In this document: positions 41,804 through 50,409 of the stretch, piece after piece
How positions within the stretch are numbered: the first letter of the stretch is position 1
Layout of the letters: the number at the start of each line of letters is the position of its first letter
Source: Cellulosimicrobium sp. Marseille-Q4280
GTDB taxonomy: Bacteria > Actinomycetota > Actinomycetes > Actinomycetales > Cellulomonadaceae
Direction of reading: 5' to 3'
DNA: 64,000 bases
Assembly: GCF_943181405.1 (NCBI RefSeq)
Contig: NZ_CALPBY010000001.1
Coordinates: 930,001-994,000, forward strand
Notes under the pieces: model-generated
Told to the model about the DNA's origin: nothing
Database searches by the model: none
What the model saw: the letters and a program-made list of their open reading frames with translations, nothing else
Program-made: the position numbers and the translations under genes

Positions 41804-44800
41804 TCATGCCGTGGGCTCCCACGCACGGATCGCGCTGATGGTCGCGATCCACTCGCTCTCCGTCGCGAGCGGGATGAAGTCCGGGTGCAGGCCGCCCACG
41901 ATCCCCGTGTAGTTCGCGGCCAGCACCGGCACGTCGCGCTCCGTCGTCATCGGGAGCGACACCCGCACCGCGGTGGCCTCGACCGGCTCGAAGGAGAACA
42001 GCGCCACGCGGTCGAGGAACTGGTCGGTCTGCTGCGCGACGTCGTGCCACGTCCCGTCGGTCGCCCGGACCGAGACGGTGTAGTCGCGCAGGCCGGACGT
42101 GCAGCACCGGATCCCGGCGGTCGCGACCGCGACCCGGTCGATCGTGCGGGGGCCGTCGGTGGCGACCTCGACGGCCGGTGCCTCGTCGACCGACCCGTCC
42201 GCGAGCCGGCCCGAGCGCCAGGGCTCGCGCACCGCGAACGTCCCCGACGTGACGACCTCCGGGTCCCCGGCGTCCTCGTGCGTCGACGTGGCCGTGACGG
42301 GGCGGCCCTCGAGGACGTCGTCGCCGAACGTCTCGACCGGCGCGACCTCGAGCCCTGCGCCCGCGGGGGCGACGAGCAGGACGGGCGCACCGTTCACCGG
42401 GATCTCGACGCCCTCCGCGGGGATCTCGAGGCCGCGCTCGGCACCGTACGCGTCGCGCGCCGTCACCGTGACCGGACCTCCGGACGCGGAGAGCCGCACG
42501 GAGGTCGACAGGTCCTCGGACCACACCGCGAGGAGCTCCGCCCCGGCGTACGTCGCGCCGGTGCCGTCCGCACGCACGGCGTGCACTCCCGGGGCTCCGG
42601 TCCCGACCGCCCCGGGCGGCCCGAAGCCCTCGAGGAACGGCGCGCTCGCCGCGAACGCCGCGCCGGCGGGCTTGACGTACTGCCCGTACTGCAGGAGGGA
42701 CCACGAGTTCCCGGCCTCCCCGAACCCGCCCTCGGAGAAGAAGTACGTCCACTCGTCGACGCCCTCGACGCCGTACCAGAGCAGCTTGCGCACGACGTCG
42801 GACCCGCCCGCCCAGAAGTTCGCGACGCCGTCGGACCACCACCCCGTCTCCGTGTCCCACACGGGGACGTCGCCGCACGGGGCGATCGCCGCGCGCAGCT
42901 CGTCGAGCTCGGCACCGTCCTCGGAGAAGCCCTCTTCCTCCCACGACCGGTTGAACCCGGTGTACGGGTGGATCCCGACGACGTCGAGCGAGTCGCAGCC
43001 ACCGGCCGCGACGAGGTCGGCCCACCACTCCGGCTCGACGCCGAGCGTGTTGCCCCCCACGACCACGACGTCGCGGGACGCCGCGCGCGCGCCCGCGGCG
43101 AACGGCGCACCCACCTGCTCCTCGTACGCCGCGGCGTCGTCGAAGCCGGTGTTGTTCGGCTCGTTCCAGGGCTGCCAGTGCCGGATCTGCGGCGCGCGGT
43201 CGAGCATCTCCGCGACGATCAGCCGCGCCCAGCCCTCCCACGTGCCCGCCTCGACCGCGGCCTGCTCGGCCTCCCCGCCCGACCCGAGCTGCAGGGTGAG
43301 GATCACACCCGTCTCGTCCGCGAGCTGCGCCGCAGCGGCGAGCTCGGCGAACGGGTCGACGTCGGCCTGCTCCTCGCCCTCCTCGTCGTCGGACTCGAAG
43401 GCGGCCTTCGGCAGCGAGTCCCAGACCAGCTCGTCGGCGTCCGGCTCGGCGGTCGGGTCGGGCACGATCGCACCGAAGTCGAGCTGCGTGCGGTGGCTGC
43501 CCACGCCGAGCTGGTCCGCGAGCTGCACGCCGCGCAGCGGACCGGCGCCGCCCCAGTCGGCGCCGTCCGCGAGCGCCGCGGGGTCGAGGTCGCTGCCTGC
43601 CGCGGCGACCGTGTAGCGCAGGCACGTGCCCGACACGGCCTCGCCGGTGGCGACGTCCACGAGCGCGGCGTCGACCTCGTACACCCCGGGGCGGGTCGTG
43701 GGGAGCTCGAGCGGGACGTCGGCACCGTCCGCGGGCAGCTCGACGACGGTCTCCTCGCCCACGACCGGGTCCCACACGCGCGGGTCCCCGCGCACCTGGT
43801 ACCGCAGCCGGTAGGCACCCGCGTGCGCGGCCCACGCGTCGTCGAACGCCGCGACGACGCGCGGCTCGGTCCCGTCGGGGAAGACGCCGTAGGGCGCGTC
43901 GACGAGCAGGCCGGCACCGAGGCCGAGGCCGCCGAAGAGCTCCTCGTTGGCGGCGTTGTACTTCACGGGGGCGCCGAGCTGGTAGGCCATGCGGTCCGCG
44001 GTGATCTCCGTGACCGAGAAGCCCCCGTCCTCGCCGTGCGTGAGGACGTAGTAGGGCGCGGCGCCGTCCGTCCCGTCGCGCAGGACGGGCGTGCGCTCCC
44101 ACAGCGCGAACGGCTGCTCGAGGTCCTTGTGCGTGTCGGGCCAGACACCGCGGAAGACGCCGTCGCTCCCCCACCAGCGGAAGCCCAGGTTCTCCTGCGC
44201 CGCGAGGAGACCGTCGCCGCTCTCGCCGGTGGACGGACCCGTCGTCGTGCCGGTCGCGTCGTCGACCCACGGCACGCGCGGCACGCCGAACGGGCGACCG
44301 CGCTCCCACGAGGCCCCGAGGGCCACGGCACCCTCGTCGCCGTCAGGGCCGACCGACCGCAGGTCTCGCGACCGCCGCTCTCCGTCACGCTCGTCCGACT
44401 CCACGAGGGCGGTGCCGTCGGGGAGCTGGGCGAGCACGTCTCCCTCGAACGGCACGGTGCCGACGAGCTCGCCGTCGGCGGAGACCTCGTGCAGCACCTC
44501 GCCGGCCTCCTGCACACCGACGACGGTCCGGCCGTCGACCGTCCAGCGCACCGTGCCGTAGAGGTCGAGGAGGTCCCCCGCCGTGTGCTCTCCCTCGGGG
44601 ATCGCCGCCGACCAGGTCGTCGAGCCGTCGGGCGCGACCTTGAGGAGGTCGCGCCGGTGCATGAGCGTGTCGAGGAGGTAGACGCTCCCGTCGGGGTCCA
44701 CCTCGAACGACCCGGTCGTGAAGGTCTCGCTCGCGCCGTCCCAGTCGAGCTCGACCGGCGTCGTCGCGACGAGGTCGCCCGTCGCGAGGACGTAGCGCGA

Positions 44801-45184
44801 CACGGTGTACGTCGCCTCGCGGTCCCACTCGAGCACGTACGCCGAGCCGTCGAGCACGCGGAAGGTCACGAGCTCGCCGTCGTCGAGCGTGACGACGTCG
44901 TCCACGACGGTCCGGACACCGCCGGGGTCCTCGGCGCCGGCACCGTCGTCCGTGACCTGGTCGAGCCGCGGGAACCCGCACAGCGGCAGCGCACCCTGCT
45001 GCGTGACCGGCGCGGTCGCCGGCACCTCCGGCGTGGCGAGGACAGGGGTCGTACCCGACGCCGGTCCCGTGCCGCTGCCCATCACGACGGCGGTGACGAT
45101 CCCGACCGCCGCGGCGACGAGACCGCTCATCGCGGTGACGTCGGCTCGGCGTGGTGCCGTCTCGACCTGCTCGTCGTCGCTCAT
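41804..45184 (-). CDS. Membrane-anchored glycosidase, clan GH-A-like, with beta-propeller-like and discoidin-like parts
   Basis: A 1126-residue protein. The N-terminal helix at about residues 17-38 anchors it. A following Thr/Pro spacer and a beta-rich, propeller-like region extend to about 480. Residues 600-890 look like a (beta/alpha)8 glycosidase. IRHWQPWNEPNNTGF holds the probable acid/base Glu. DVVGIHPYTGF follows, and VWDTETGWWSDG holds the probable nucleophile Glu, as in GH39/GH5-like clan A enzymes. The C-terminal 200 residues resemble a discoidin/F5-8C sugar-binding module (RTIDRVAVATAGIRCC...DYTVSVRATDGTWHDV). It probably cuts or remodels the exported polysaccharide outside the cell. 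Likely -10: TACGAT at 45237-45232. Confidence 0.75.
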   Translation of the reverse strand: MSDDEQVETAPRRADVTAMSGLVAAAVGIVTAVVMGSGTGPASGTTPVLATPEVPATAPVTQQGALPLCGFPRLDQVTDDGAGAEDPGGVRTVVDDVVTLDDGELVTFRVLDGSAYVLEWDREATYTVSRYVLATGDLVATTPVELDWDGASETFTTGSFEVDPDGSVYLLDTLMHRRDLLKVAPDGSTTWSAAIPEGEHTAGDLLDLYGTVRWTVDGRTVVGVQEAGEVLHEVSADGELVGTVPFEGDVLAQLPDGTALVESDERDGERRSRDLRSVGPDGDEGAVALGASWERGRPFGVPRVPWVDDATGTTTGPSTGESGDGLLAAQENLGFRWWGSDGVFRGVWPDTHKDLEQPFALWERTPVLRDGTDGAAPYYVLTHGEDGGFSVTEITADRMAYQLGAPVKYNAANEELFGGLGLGAGLLVDAPYGVFPDGTEPRVVAAFDDAWAAHAGAYRLRYQVRGDPRVWDPVVGEETVVELPADGADVPLELPTTRPGVYEVDAALVDVATGEAVSGTCLRYTVAAAGSDLDPAALADGADWGGAGPLRGVQLADQLGVGSHRTQLDFGAIVPDPTAEPDADELVWDSLPKAAFESDDEEGEEQADVDPFAELAAAAQLADETGVILTLQLGSGGEAEQAAVEAGTWEGWARLIVAEMLDRAPQIRHWQPWNEPNNTGFDDAAAYEEQVGAPFAAGARAASRDVVVVGGNTLGVEPEWWADLVAAGGCDSLDVVGIHPYTGFNRSWEEEGFSEDGAELDELRAAIAPCGDVPVWDTETGWWSDGVANFWAGGSDVVRKLLWYGVEGVDEWTYFFSEGGFGEAGNSWSLLQYGQYVKPAGAAFAASAPFLEGFGPPGAVGTGAPGVHAVRADGTGATYAGAELLAVWSEDLSTSVRLSASGGPVTVTARDAYGAERGLEIPAEGVEIPVNGAPVLLVAPAGAGLEVAPVETFGDDVLEGRPVTATSTHEDAGDPEVVTSGTFAVREPWRSGRLADGSVDEAPAVEVATDGPRTIDRVAVATAGIRCCTSGLRDYTVSVRATDGTWHDVAQQTDQFLDRVALFSFEPVEATAVRVSLPMTTERDVPVLAANYTGIVGGLHPDFIPLATESEWIATISAIRAWEPTA

Positions 45185-45231
45185 CCACGCCCTCGCCCTC
45201 GGGAGGCCCGGCACCGCGTGCCGTTCCGGCG

Positions 45232-45237
45232 ATCGTA
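45232..45237 (-). promoter_or_regulatory. -10-like TACGAT for the glycosidase gene
   Basis: It lies 46 nt beyond the start of the GGGTGAA motif at 45283-45277, close to the 44-nt spacing seen at 54379 and 58914. Confidence 0.4.
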
Positions 45238-45276
45238 GGACCGCGGGCCCCCCGGGTCCGAGCATCTCGCGGGACT

Positions 45277-45314
45277 TTCACCCGCGATCTCCGGGGTCTG
45301 CGCGCGATTCACCC
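45277..45314. promoter_or_regulatory. Two GGGTGAA motifs between glycosidase and ABC exporter genes
   Basis: GGGTGAAAGTCCCG (45283-45270) and GGGTGAATCGCG (45314-45303), both reading on the minus strand, start 31 bp apart (about three helical turns). They lie between the divergent promoters. Confidence 0.5.
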
Positions 45315-45347
45315 TGTCGACCCGACCGTCCGCACGGTCCCGGCGAC

Positions 45348-45353
45348 TATCTT
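45348..45353 (+). promoter_or_regulatory. -10 hexamer TATCTT, leaderless start of the exporter operon
   Basis: It ends 7 nt before the GTG at 45360; no Shine-Dalgarno. Confidence 0.55.
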
Positions 45354-45359
45354 TCATCT

Positions 45360-46577
45360 GTGCAGGCGACGACGACAGACCACGCGATCACCGTCGCCGG
45401 GTTGGGCAAGACCTACCGGCTCGGCGCCTCCGGCGAGCGCTCGTCCACCGCGGCGGCCGCCGCGATCCAGTGGGTCCGGTCGACGGGGAAGCAGCGGTTC
45501 ACGCTCTTCGAAGCCCTCGACGACGTGTCCTTCGAGGTCCCGCACGGCGAGGCGCTCGGGATCGTCGGGCGCAACGGGGCCGGCAAGTCGACGCTGCTCA
45601 AGATCCTCACCCGGGTGACGGCACCGTCGCGCGGGCGGATCGAGCTCAACGGTCGCGTGGGTTCTCTGCTCGAGGTCGGGACGGGATTCCATCCCGAGCT
45701 GACGGGCAAGGAGAACATCTACCTCAACGGCGCCATCCTCGGCATGACGCGCAAGGAGATCCAGAAGCGCTACGACGAGATCGTCGAGTTCTCCGGCATC
45801 GAGAAGTTCCTCGCGACACCCGTCAAGCGGTACTCGTCGGGCATGTACGTGCGGCTCGCGTTCTCCGTCGCGGCGCACCTCGACACCGAGATCCTCGCGA
45901 TCGACGAGGTCCTCGCGGTCGGCGACGCGGAGTTCCAGCGACGCTCGATCCAGAAGATGCGCGAGGCCGCCCAGGGCGGTCGCACCGTGCTCTACGTGAG
46001 CCACCAGCTCCAGACCGTCCAGGCGCTGTGCTCGTCCGCGATCCTGCTCGACCGGGGGACCCTCACGTACTCGGGCACGGTCGAGGGCACGCTTCAGGCG
46101 TACCGGGACAGCTTCGAGAGCTTCGCCGCGGCCCAGTCCGATCCGAAGAAGCGGCCGGGCAACGGCAAGGTCCGTCTGTCCTCGGTCCGCATGGAGGACG
46201 AGTTCGTCAAGTCCTCGCAGGACATCGTCGTCGACTTCGAGGCGCCGGCGAGCAAGAAGCTCATCGGGACCTACTTCGTCTCGATGCACATCAACAACGA
46301 CCAGGGCACCGTCATCGCGCAGTGCGACTCACGGCTCGTCGGGAAGTGGTTCGACCCCGAGGAGGCCCAGCGCGGTCGGCTCGTGGTGCGGGACCTGTGG
46401 CTCAAGCCCGGCCAGTACACCGTGGACGTGTACGCGTGCCAGGCGGGCGTGCTCGACGCCTGGGAGGGCGCGTGGCGCTTCGAGGTGCTGCCCGACCTCC
46501 CGTACCCGGAGTTCACCGAGACGTCGAGCACCGAGAAGGGCATGGTCTTCGTGAACTTCGAGTACGAGGGGGTCTGA
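45360..46577 (+). CDS. ABC transporter ATPase with Wzt-type C-terminal domain
   Basis: A 405-residue cytoplasmic ATPase of a polysaccharide exporter (Wzt/TagH/RfbB type). Walker A GRNGAGKSTLLKIL is near residue 75. The signature YSSGMYVRLAFSVAAHL and Walker B ILAIDEVLAVGD follow, then a switch His in VLYVSHQLQTV. Residues 260-405 form an extra beta-rich domain (VVDFEAPASKKLIGTYFVSM) like the Wzt C-terminal domain that recognises the modified glycan end. That implies the chain is capped or modified before export. The GTG 45360 start is leaderless. It is the first gene of a long tightly packed operon running to 53328. Confidence 0.93.
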   Translation: MQATTTDHAITVAGLGKTYRLGASGERSSTAAAAAIQWVRSTGKQRFTLFEALDDVSFEVPHGEALGIVGRNGAGKSTLLKILTRVTAPSRGRIELNGRVGSLLEVGTGFHPELTGKENIYLNGAILGMTRKEIQKRYDEIVEFSGIEKFLATPVKRYSSGMYVRLAFSVAAHLDTEILAIDEVLAVGDAEFQRRSIQKMREAAQGGRTVLYVSHQLQTVQALCSSAILLDRGTLTYSGTVEGTLQAYRDSFESFAAAQSDPKKRPGNGKVRLSSVRMEDEFVKSSQDIVVDFEAPASKKLIGTYFVSMHINNDQGTVIAQCDSRLVGKWFDPEEAQRGRLVVRDLWLKPGQYTVDVYACQAGVLDAWEGAWRFEVLPDLPYPEFTETSSTEKGMVFVNFEYEGV

Positions 46578-46578
46578 C

Positions 46579-47409
46579 GTGGAGCACACCGTCCAGCGCA
46601 CCGTCATCACGCCCCCGGGGCGTCTCAACCTGCCGTCGTGGCGCGAGCTGTGGGCGGCGCGCGAGGTCGCCGTCCGCCTCGCGCTGCGCGACGTCATCGT
46701 GCGGTACCGGCAGACGATCTTCGGCGTCACCTGGGTGATCATCCAGCCGCTCGTCAGCGCGGGCATCTTCACGATCGTGTTCGGCGAGATCGCCGGCCTG
46801 TCGACCGGAGCGATCCCGACCTTCCTGTTCACGCTCGCGGGGATGCTCGCCTGGAACCTCTTCAACGGGTCGCTCGGGCGCGCCGCCGGATCCATGGTGG
46901 GCAACCAGTCGCTCGTGCAGAAGGTGTTCTTCCCTCGTCTGCTCGTACCCATCTCGAGCCTCGCGTCGGTCGTGCTCGACTTCCTCGTCGCGCTCGTCCT
47001 CGCCGTGGTGCTGCTCTTCGTCTACGGCATCAACCCCGGATGGGCCGTGCTGCTGCTCCCCGTCTGGGTGCTCCTCATCCTCATGATCGGGACGGGCATC
47101 GGCCTCGCGGCAGCGGCCTACATGGTGAAGTACCGCGACGTCGGCTACGTCCTGCCGTGGCTCGTCCAGATCCTGCTGTACGCGAGCCCCGTCGCCTACG
47201 CGCTCTCGTCGGTCCCTGAGGACCTGCGGTGGCTGTTCGACATCAACCCGGTCACGTGGTTCCTCGAGACCTTCCGCTGGTCGCTGCTCGGCACCGACCT
47301 CCCGCCCACGTGGCAGGTCGTCGCCCTCTTCGTCGCGGCACCGATGATCCTCCTCGCCGGGACTCTCGTCTTCCAGAAGAACGAGCGCGAGTTCGCGGAC
47401 TTCATCTGA
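46579..47409 (+). CDS. ABC-2-type polysaccharide export permease
   Basis: A 276-residue membrane protein of the Wzm/TagG/RfbA type with six helices. ALRDVIVRYRQTIFGVTWVIIQPL is the typical amphipathic entry helix plus TM1. NLFNGSLGRAAGSMVGNQSLVQKVFFPR gives the inner loop that contacts the ATPase. IGLAAAAYMVKYRDVGYVLPWLVQ precedes the last helices. It starts with GTG at 46579, one base after the ATPase stop, and overlaps the next gene by one base. With the upstream ATPase it forms the exporter that moves the lipid-linked glycan across the membrane. Confidence 0.93.
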   Translation: MEHTVQRTVITPPGRLNLPSWRELWAAREVAVRLALRDVIVRYRQTIFGVTWVIIQPLVSAGIFTIVFGEIAGLSTGAIPTFLFTLAGMLAWNLFNGSLGRAAGSMVGNQSLVQKVFFPRLLVPISSLASVVLDFLVALVLAVVLLFVYGINPGWAVLLLPVWVLLILMIGTGIGLAAAAYMVKYRDVGYVLPWLVQILLYASPVAYALSSVPEDLRWLFDINPVTWFLETFRWSLLGTDLPPTWQVVALFVAAPMILLAGTLVFQKNEREFADFI

Positions 47410-48251
47410 TGCGGCTCACGGCGTACGTGCTCCTCGCGGATCCGAGCTTCCTCGGCGCGAGCCTGCGCGCGTACTACCACCTGGTCGACCGCGTCGTGCT
47501 GTCCTACGACGTGACGGGGACCTCGTGGACCGGCACCCCGCTGCCGGTCGACGAGTGCCTCGCCGTCGTCGACGCGCTCGACTCGGAGCGCAAGTGCGTG
47601 CGCGCGCCCGGGAGCTTCGCACGACTCGACGAGCACCCGCTGGACAACGACACCTTCCAGCGTCAGACCGCGCTCGACGCCGCGTCCGACGGGGCCGACT
47701 GGGTGCTCCAGCTCGACACGGACGAGGTGATGCTCGACCCGTCGGCGTTCCGCACGTCGATCGACGCGGCGGAGAGGTCCGGCGCGTCCGGCCTGCACTT
47801 CCCGTCCCGGTGGTTGTACTCGCGCGTCGCACCCGGTCGCTACCTCGAGGCGAGCACGCGGCTCGGCCGTCCGTCCGCGTCCTTCCCGGGACCGCTCGCC
47901 GTGCGCGCCGGGACGAGGCTCGCCCACGCTCGGCAGGCCGACGTGCCGCTGTACCGCGTCGACCTGCGTCCGTGGAACACGGACCCGAGCCACCGGCACG
48001 ACGAGATCGTCCACGAGGTCGTCGGACCCGACAGCGCGGTCCTGCACTTCTCGTGGGTCCGCACGCCGGAGGCGATGCGCAAGAAGTTCGGCTGGTCGGG
48101 ACACACCGCCCACTACTCACGGCCGGACGTCTACGAGTCGTGGGTCGAGCGATCCCGGCACCCGCGCCGCACCGTGCTGACCTCGCCGTGGCGCCGGCGC
48201 GACTGGTTCCGCCTCGTGTCCGTCCCCGAACCGCCGGGAGGCGAACCGTGA
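47409..48251 (+). CDS. Glycosyltransferase family 2-like protein
   Basis: A 280-residue protein with a GT-A-like core. The order RLTAYVLLADPSFLGASLRAYY..VDRVVLSYD, then QRQTALDAASDGADWVLQLDTDEVML, gives a DxD-type metal/nucleotide site. A C-terminal helical part contains HFSWVRTPEAMRKKFGWSGH, which resembles the glycan-branching group of DUF23/GT2 enzymes. The ATG at 47409 overlaps the permease stop (TGATG), so translation is coupled. The donor and acceptor sugars are unknown. Confidence 0.8.
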   Translation: MRLTAYVLLADPSFLGASLRAYYHLVDRVVLSYDVTGTSWTGTPLPVDECLAVVDALDSERKCVRAPGSFARLDEHPLDNDTFQRQTALDAASDGADWVLQLDTDEVMLDPSAFRTSIDAAERSGASGLHFPSRWLYSRVAPGRYLEASTRLGRPSASFPGPLAVRAGTRLAHARQADVPLYRVDLRPWNTDPSHRHDEIVHEVVGPDSAVLHFSWVRTPEAMRKKFGWSGHTAHYSRPDVYESWVERSRHPRRTVLTSPWRRRDWFRLVSVPEPPGGEP

Positions 48252-49246
48252 CCCTCACCGTGAGCGTCGTCGTCGTGACGTACGGACGACCCGAGAGCGT
48301 GCGCGAGTGCCTGACGCACCTCGAGCGGCTCCGTACCGCCCCGCTGGAGGTGATCGTCGTCGACGCCACCCCGGCGGACACGACGCGGCGGCTCGTGCGC
48401 GAGGAGTACCCCGAGGTCCGGCTGGTCCACAGCACGCTGGGCCGCGGCACGACGCCGGAGTCGCGCCAGATGGGCTTCGCCCTGACGCGCGGCGACGTCG
48501 TCGCGTTCATCGACGACGACGCGTACGTGGCCGAGGACTGGCTCGACGAGCTCGTGCGCCCCTACGCGGACCCGGCGGTCGTCGCGGTCGGCGGTCGCGC
48601 GGACAACGACATCCCCGGCGAGGAGTCCGAGGGCCTCGGACAGATCGGTCGGCTGCTGCCCGACGGCCGGCTCACCGGCCACTTCGGCGCTGATCCCGGC
48701 AGGGTGATCGAGGTGGACCACCTGCTCGGCGCGAACATGTCGTTCCGGCGCAGCGCGCTGGACGCCATCGGCGGGATCCGTGGCAACTATCCCGGCACGT
48801 GCCTGTGCGAGGAGTCGGACATCTCGCTCCGGCTGCGGGCCACCGGTGGGAAGCTGCTCTTCACGCCGCGCGCTGTCGTCCGGCACGTCGCGGCACCGTA
48901 CGGCATCGGCGGCAAGCGGTTCGACCGCCGGTACCTGTACTACCTGCGTCGCAACCACGTCGTGATGCTCGTCCGCAACTTCGGGTGGCGGGATCCCATC
49001 ACGCGTCACTACGCGGGGACCGCGATCCGCGCGCAGCACGCCTACCTCCGCGAGGCGGGTCGTCGCCTCCGGCCGTTCAAGACGGACGGGACCCGACGCT
49101 CCCTGCGCAAGCGTGCGACGTCTCCGATCGTGCTCACCCGCGCCGTCGCCGAGCTCGCCGGACTCGCGGCCGGGATCCCGGCGGCCGCCGTCGCACGGCG
49201 CAGGGACGCCCGGGACGGAGTCGCCACGCCGTCCGTGCGGGGCTGA
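48248..49246 (+). CDS. GT2-family glycosyltransferase
   Basis: A 332-residue inverting GT-A enzyme. VSVVVVTYGRPESVRECLTHL is the nucleotide-binding start. VAFIDDDAYVAEDWL holds the DxD metal site. GANMSFRRSALDAIGG and CEESDISLRLRATGGKL (ED...L motif) supply the catalytic base region. The C-terminal 80 residues are basic and partly hydrophobic (LAGLAAGIPAAAVARRR), suggesting membrane association. GTG 48248 overlaps the previous stop (GTGA). It is an operon member between the exporter and further glycosyltransferases. Confidence 0.92.
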   Translation: MTLTVSVVVVTYGRPESVRECLTHLERLRTAPLEVIVVDATPADTTRRLVREEYPEVRLVHSTLGRGTTPESRQMGFALTRGDVVAFIDDDAYVAEDWLDELVRPYADPAVVAVGGRADNDIPGEESEGLGQIGRLLPDGRLTGHFGADPGRVIEVDHLLGANMSFRRSALDAIGGIRGNYPGTCLCEESDISLRLRATGGKLLFTPRAVVRHVAAPYGIGGKRFDRRYLYYLRRNHVVMLVRNFGWRDPITRHYAGTAIRAQHAYLREAGRRLRPFKTDGTRRSLRKRATSPIVLTRAVAELAGLAAGIPAAAVARRRDARDGVATPSVRG

Positions 49247-49251
49247 GCGCG

Positions 49252-50409
49252 ATGTCGAGCCGCCACGTCCACCTCATCACGCCGGGCGACCACTTCTCAC
49301 CTCTCACGGGGAGCGCCGTCCCGACGGTCGTCCACGGGCTCGCCTCCGCGAGGAGGACGCCCCGCTCGACGGTCCTCGTGGCGCACGGGACCTACGAGAC
49401 CCGTTACCCGAGCGCCGACGTCGTCGAGTACGCCGAGTCCCCGCAGCGCCGGAGCGACCGGTACCTGGACCTCGTCGCGGCCGCGCTGGGTTCCCCGAGG
49501 CCAGGGGCACGACGGCGCCTCGCGGCGGCTCTCCGGGACCAGGACGAGTGGCCCGACTCGGTGGTCCTCGCCCACAACGCACCGCAGGCCGTGCCTCTCG
49601 TCGCCGCGAGGCACGCACCGGTGCTCTACGCCCACAACCAGCTGCTGCGCACCTACGGCCGGCGCGAGGCCGCACGCGTCCTGCGCCCGGCGGCCGCCGT
49701 GGTCTGCGTGAGCGAGTTCCTGGCGGACGAGACCGCACGGATGCTCCCGCCGGAGCTGAGCGCCCTGGTCCGTGCCGTACCGAACGGCGTCGACGCCGAG
49801 CAGTTCGCCGGCCCTCGCGCGCCTCGCGAGACGGCGACGAGGATCACCTTCGTGGGCCGGGTCATCCGGGAGAAGGGCGTGGACGTCCTGCTCGACGCCG
49901 TCCGGGCGCTCGACCGGCCCGACCTCCACGTCACGGTGGTCGGTCGACCGGGGTTCGCCGCGGACGCCCCCCTCTCCGCGTACGAGGAAGGCCTGCGCCG
50001 GACCGCGGCGACGACGCGCGCGACCGTCGAGTTCGCCTCGTTCGTCCCCCGGCCCGACCTGCCCGAGATCCTGCGGCGCACCGACGTCCTGGTCGTGCCG
50101 TCCGTGTGGCCCGAGCCGTTCGGTCTCACCGCACTCGAGGGCATGGCCGCGGGCGCCGCGGTCGTCGCGTCCGAGATCGGAGGTCTGCCGGAGGCGGTCG
50201 GCGACGCCGGGCTCCTCGTGCCCCCCGGGGACGTCGCCTCCCTCGCAGCGGTCATCACGGCGCTCGCCGACGACGAGGCCCTCCTGGCGCGCACCCAGGC
50301 CGCCGGGAGGCGTCGGGCCGTCGAGTGCAGCTGGACGCGTGCCAGCGAGGCGCTCGACGCCGCGCTGTCCGCCTCGCCCCGGCGCGCGACGGGAGCTCGA
50401 CGACCATGA
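49252..50409 (+). CDS. GT4-family glycosyltransferase
   Basis: A 385-residue GT-B enzyme. The acceptor domain starts VHLITPGDHFSPLTGSAVPTVVHGL. VLYAHNQLLRTYGRREA and VVCVSEFLADETARML follow. The donor domain has ITFVGRVIREKGVDVLLDAV and PSVWPEPFGLTALEGMAAG (E-x7-E). The ATG at 49252 is 6 nt after the previous stop, and the 3' end overlaps the next ATG. The segment order resembles capsule/LPS mannosyl- or galactosyltransferases, but the sugar cannot be assigned. Confidence 0.92.
   Translation: MSSRHVHLITPGDHFSPLTGSAVPTVVHGLASARRTPRSTVLVAHGTYETRYPSADVVEYAESPQRRSDRYLDLVAAALGSPRPGARRRLAAALRDQDEWPDSVVLAHNAPQAVPLVAARHAPVLYAHNQLLRTYGRREAARVLRPAAAVVCVSEFLADETARMLPPELSALVRAVPNGVDAEQFAGPRAPRETATRITFVGRVIREKGVDVLLDAVRALDRPDLHVTVVGRPGFAADAPLSAYEEGLRRTAATTRATVEFASFVPRPDLPEILRRTDVLVVPSVWPEPFGLTALEGMAAGAAVVASEIGGLPEAVGDAGLLVPPGDVASLAAVITALADDEALLARTQAAGRRRAVECSWTRASEALDAALSASPRRATGARRP

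Noticed and set aside
41051-45238. A long plus-strand frame opposite the glycosidase
   Set aside because: The minus-strand frame has an anchor, a Glu pair and normal codon use; the plus frame has none.
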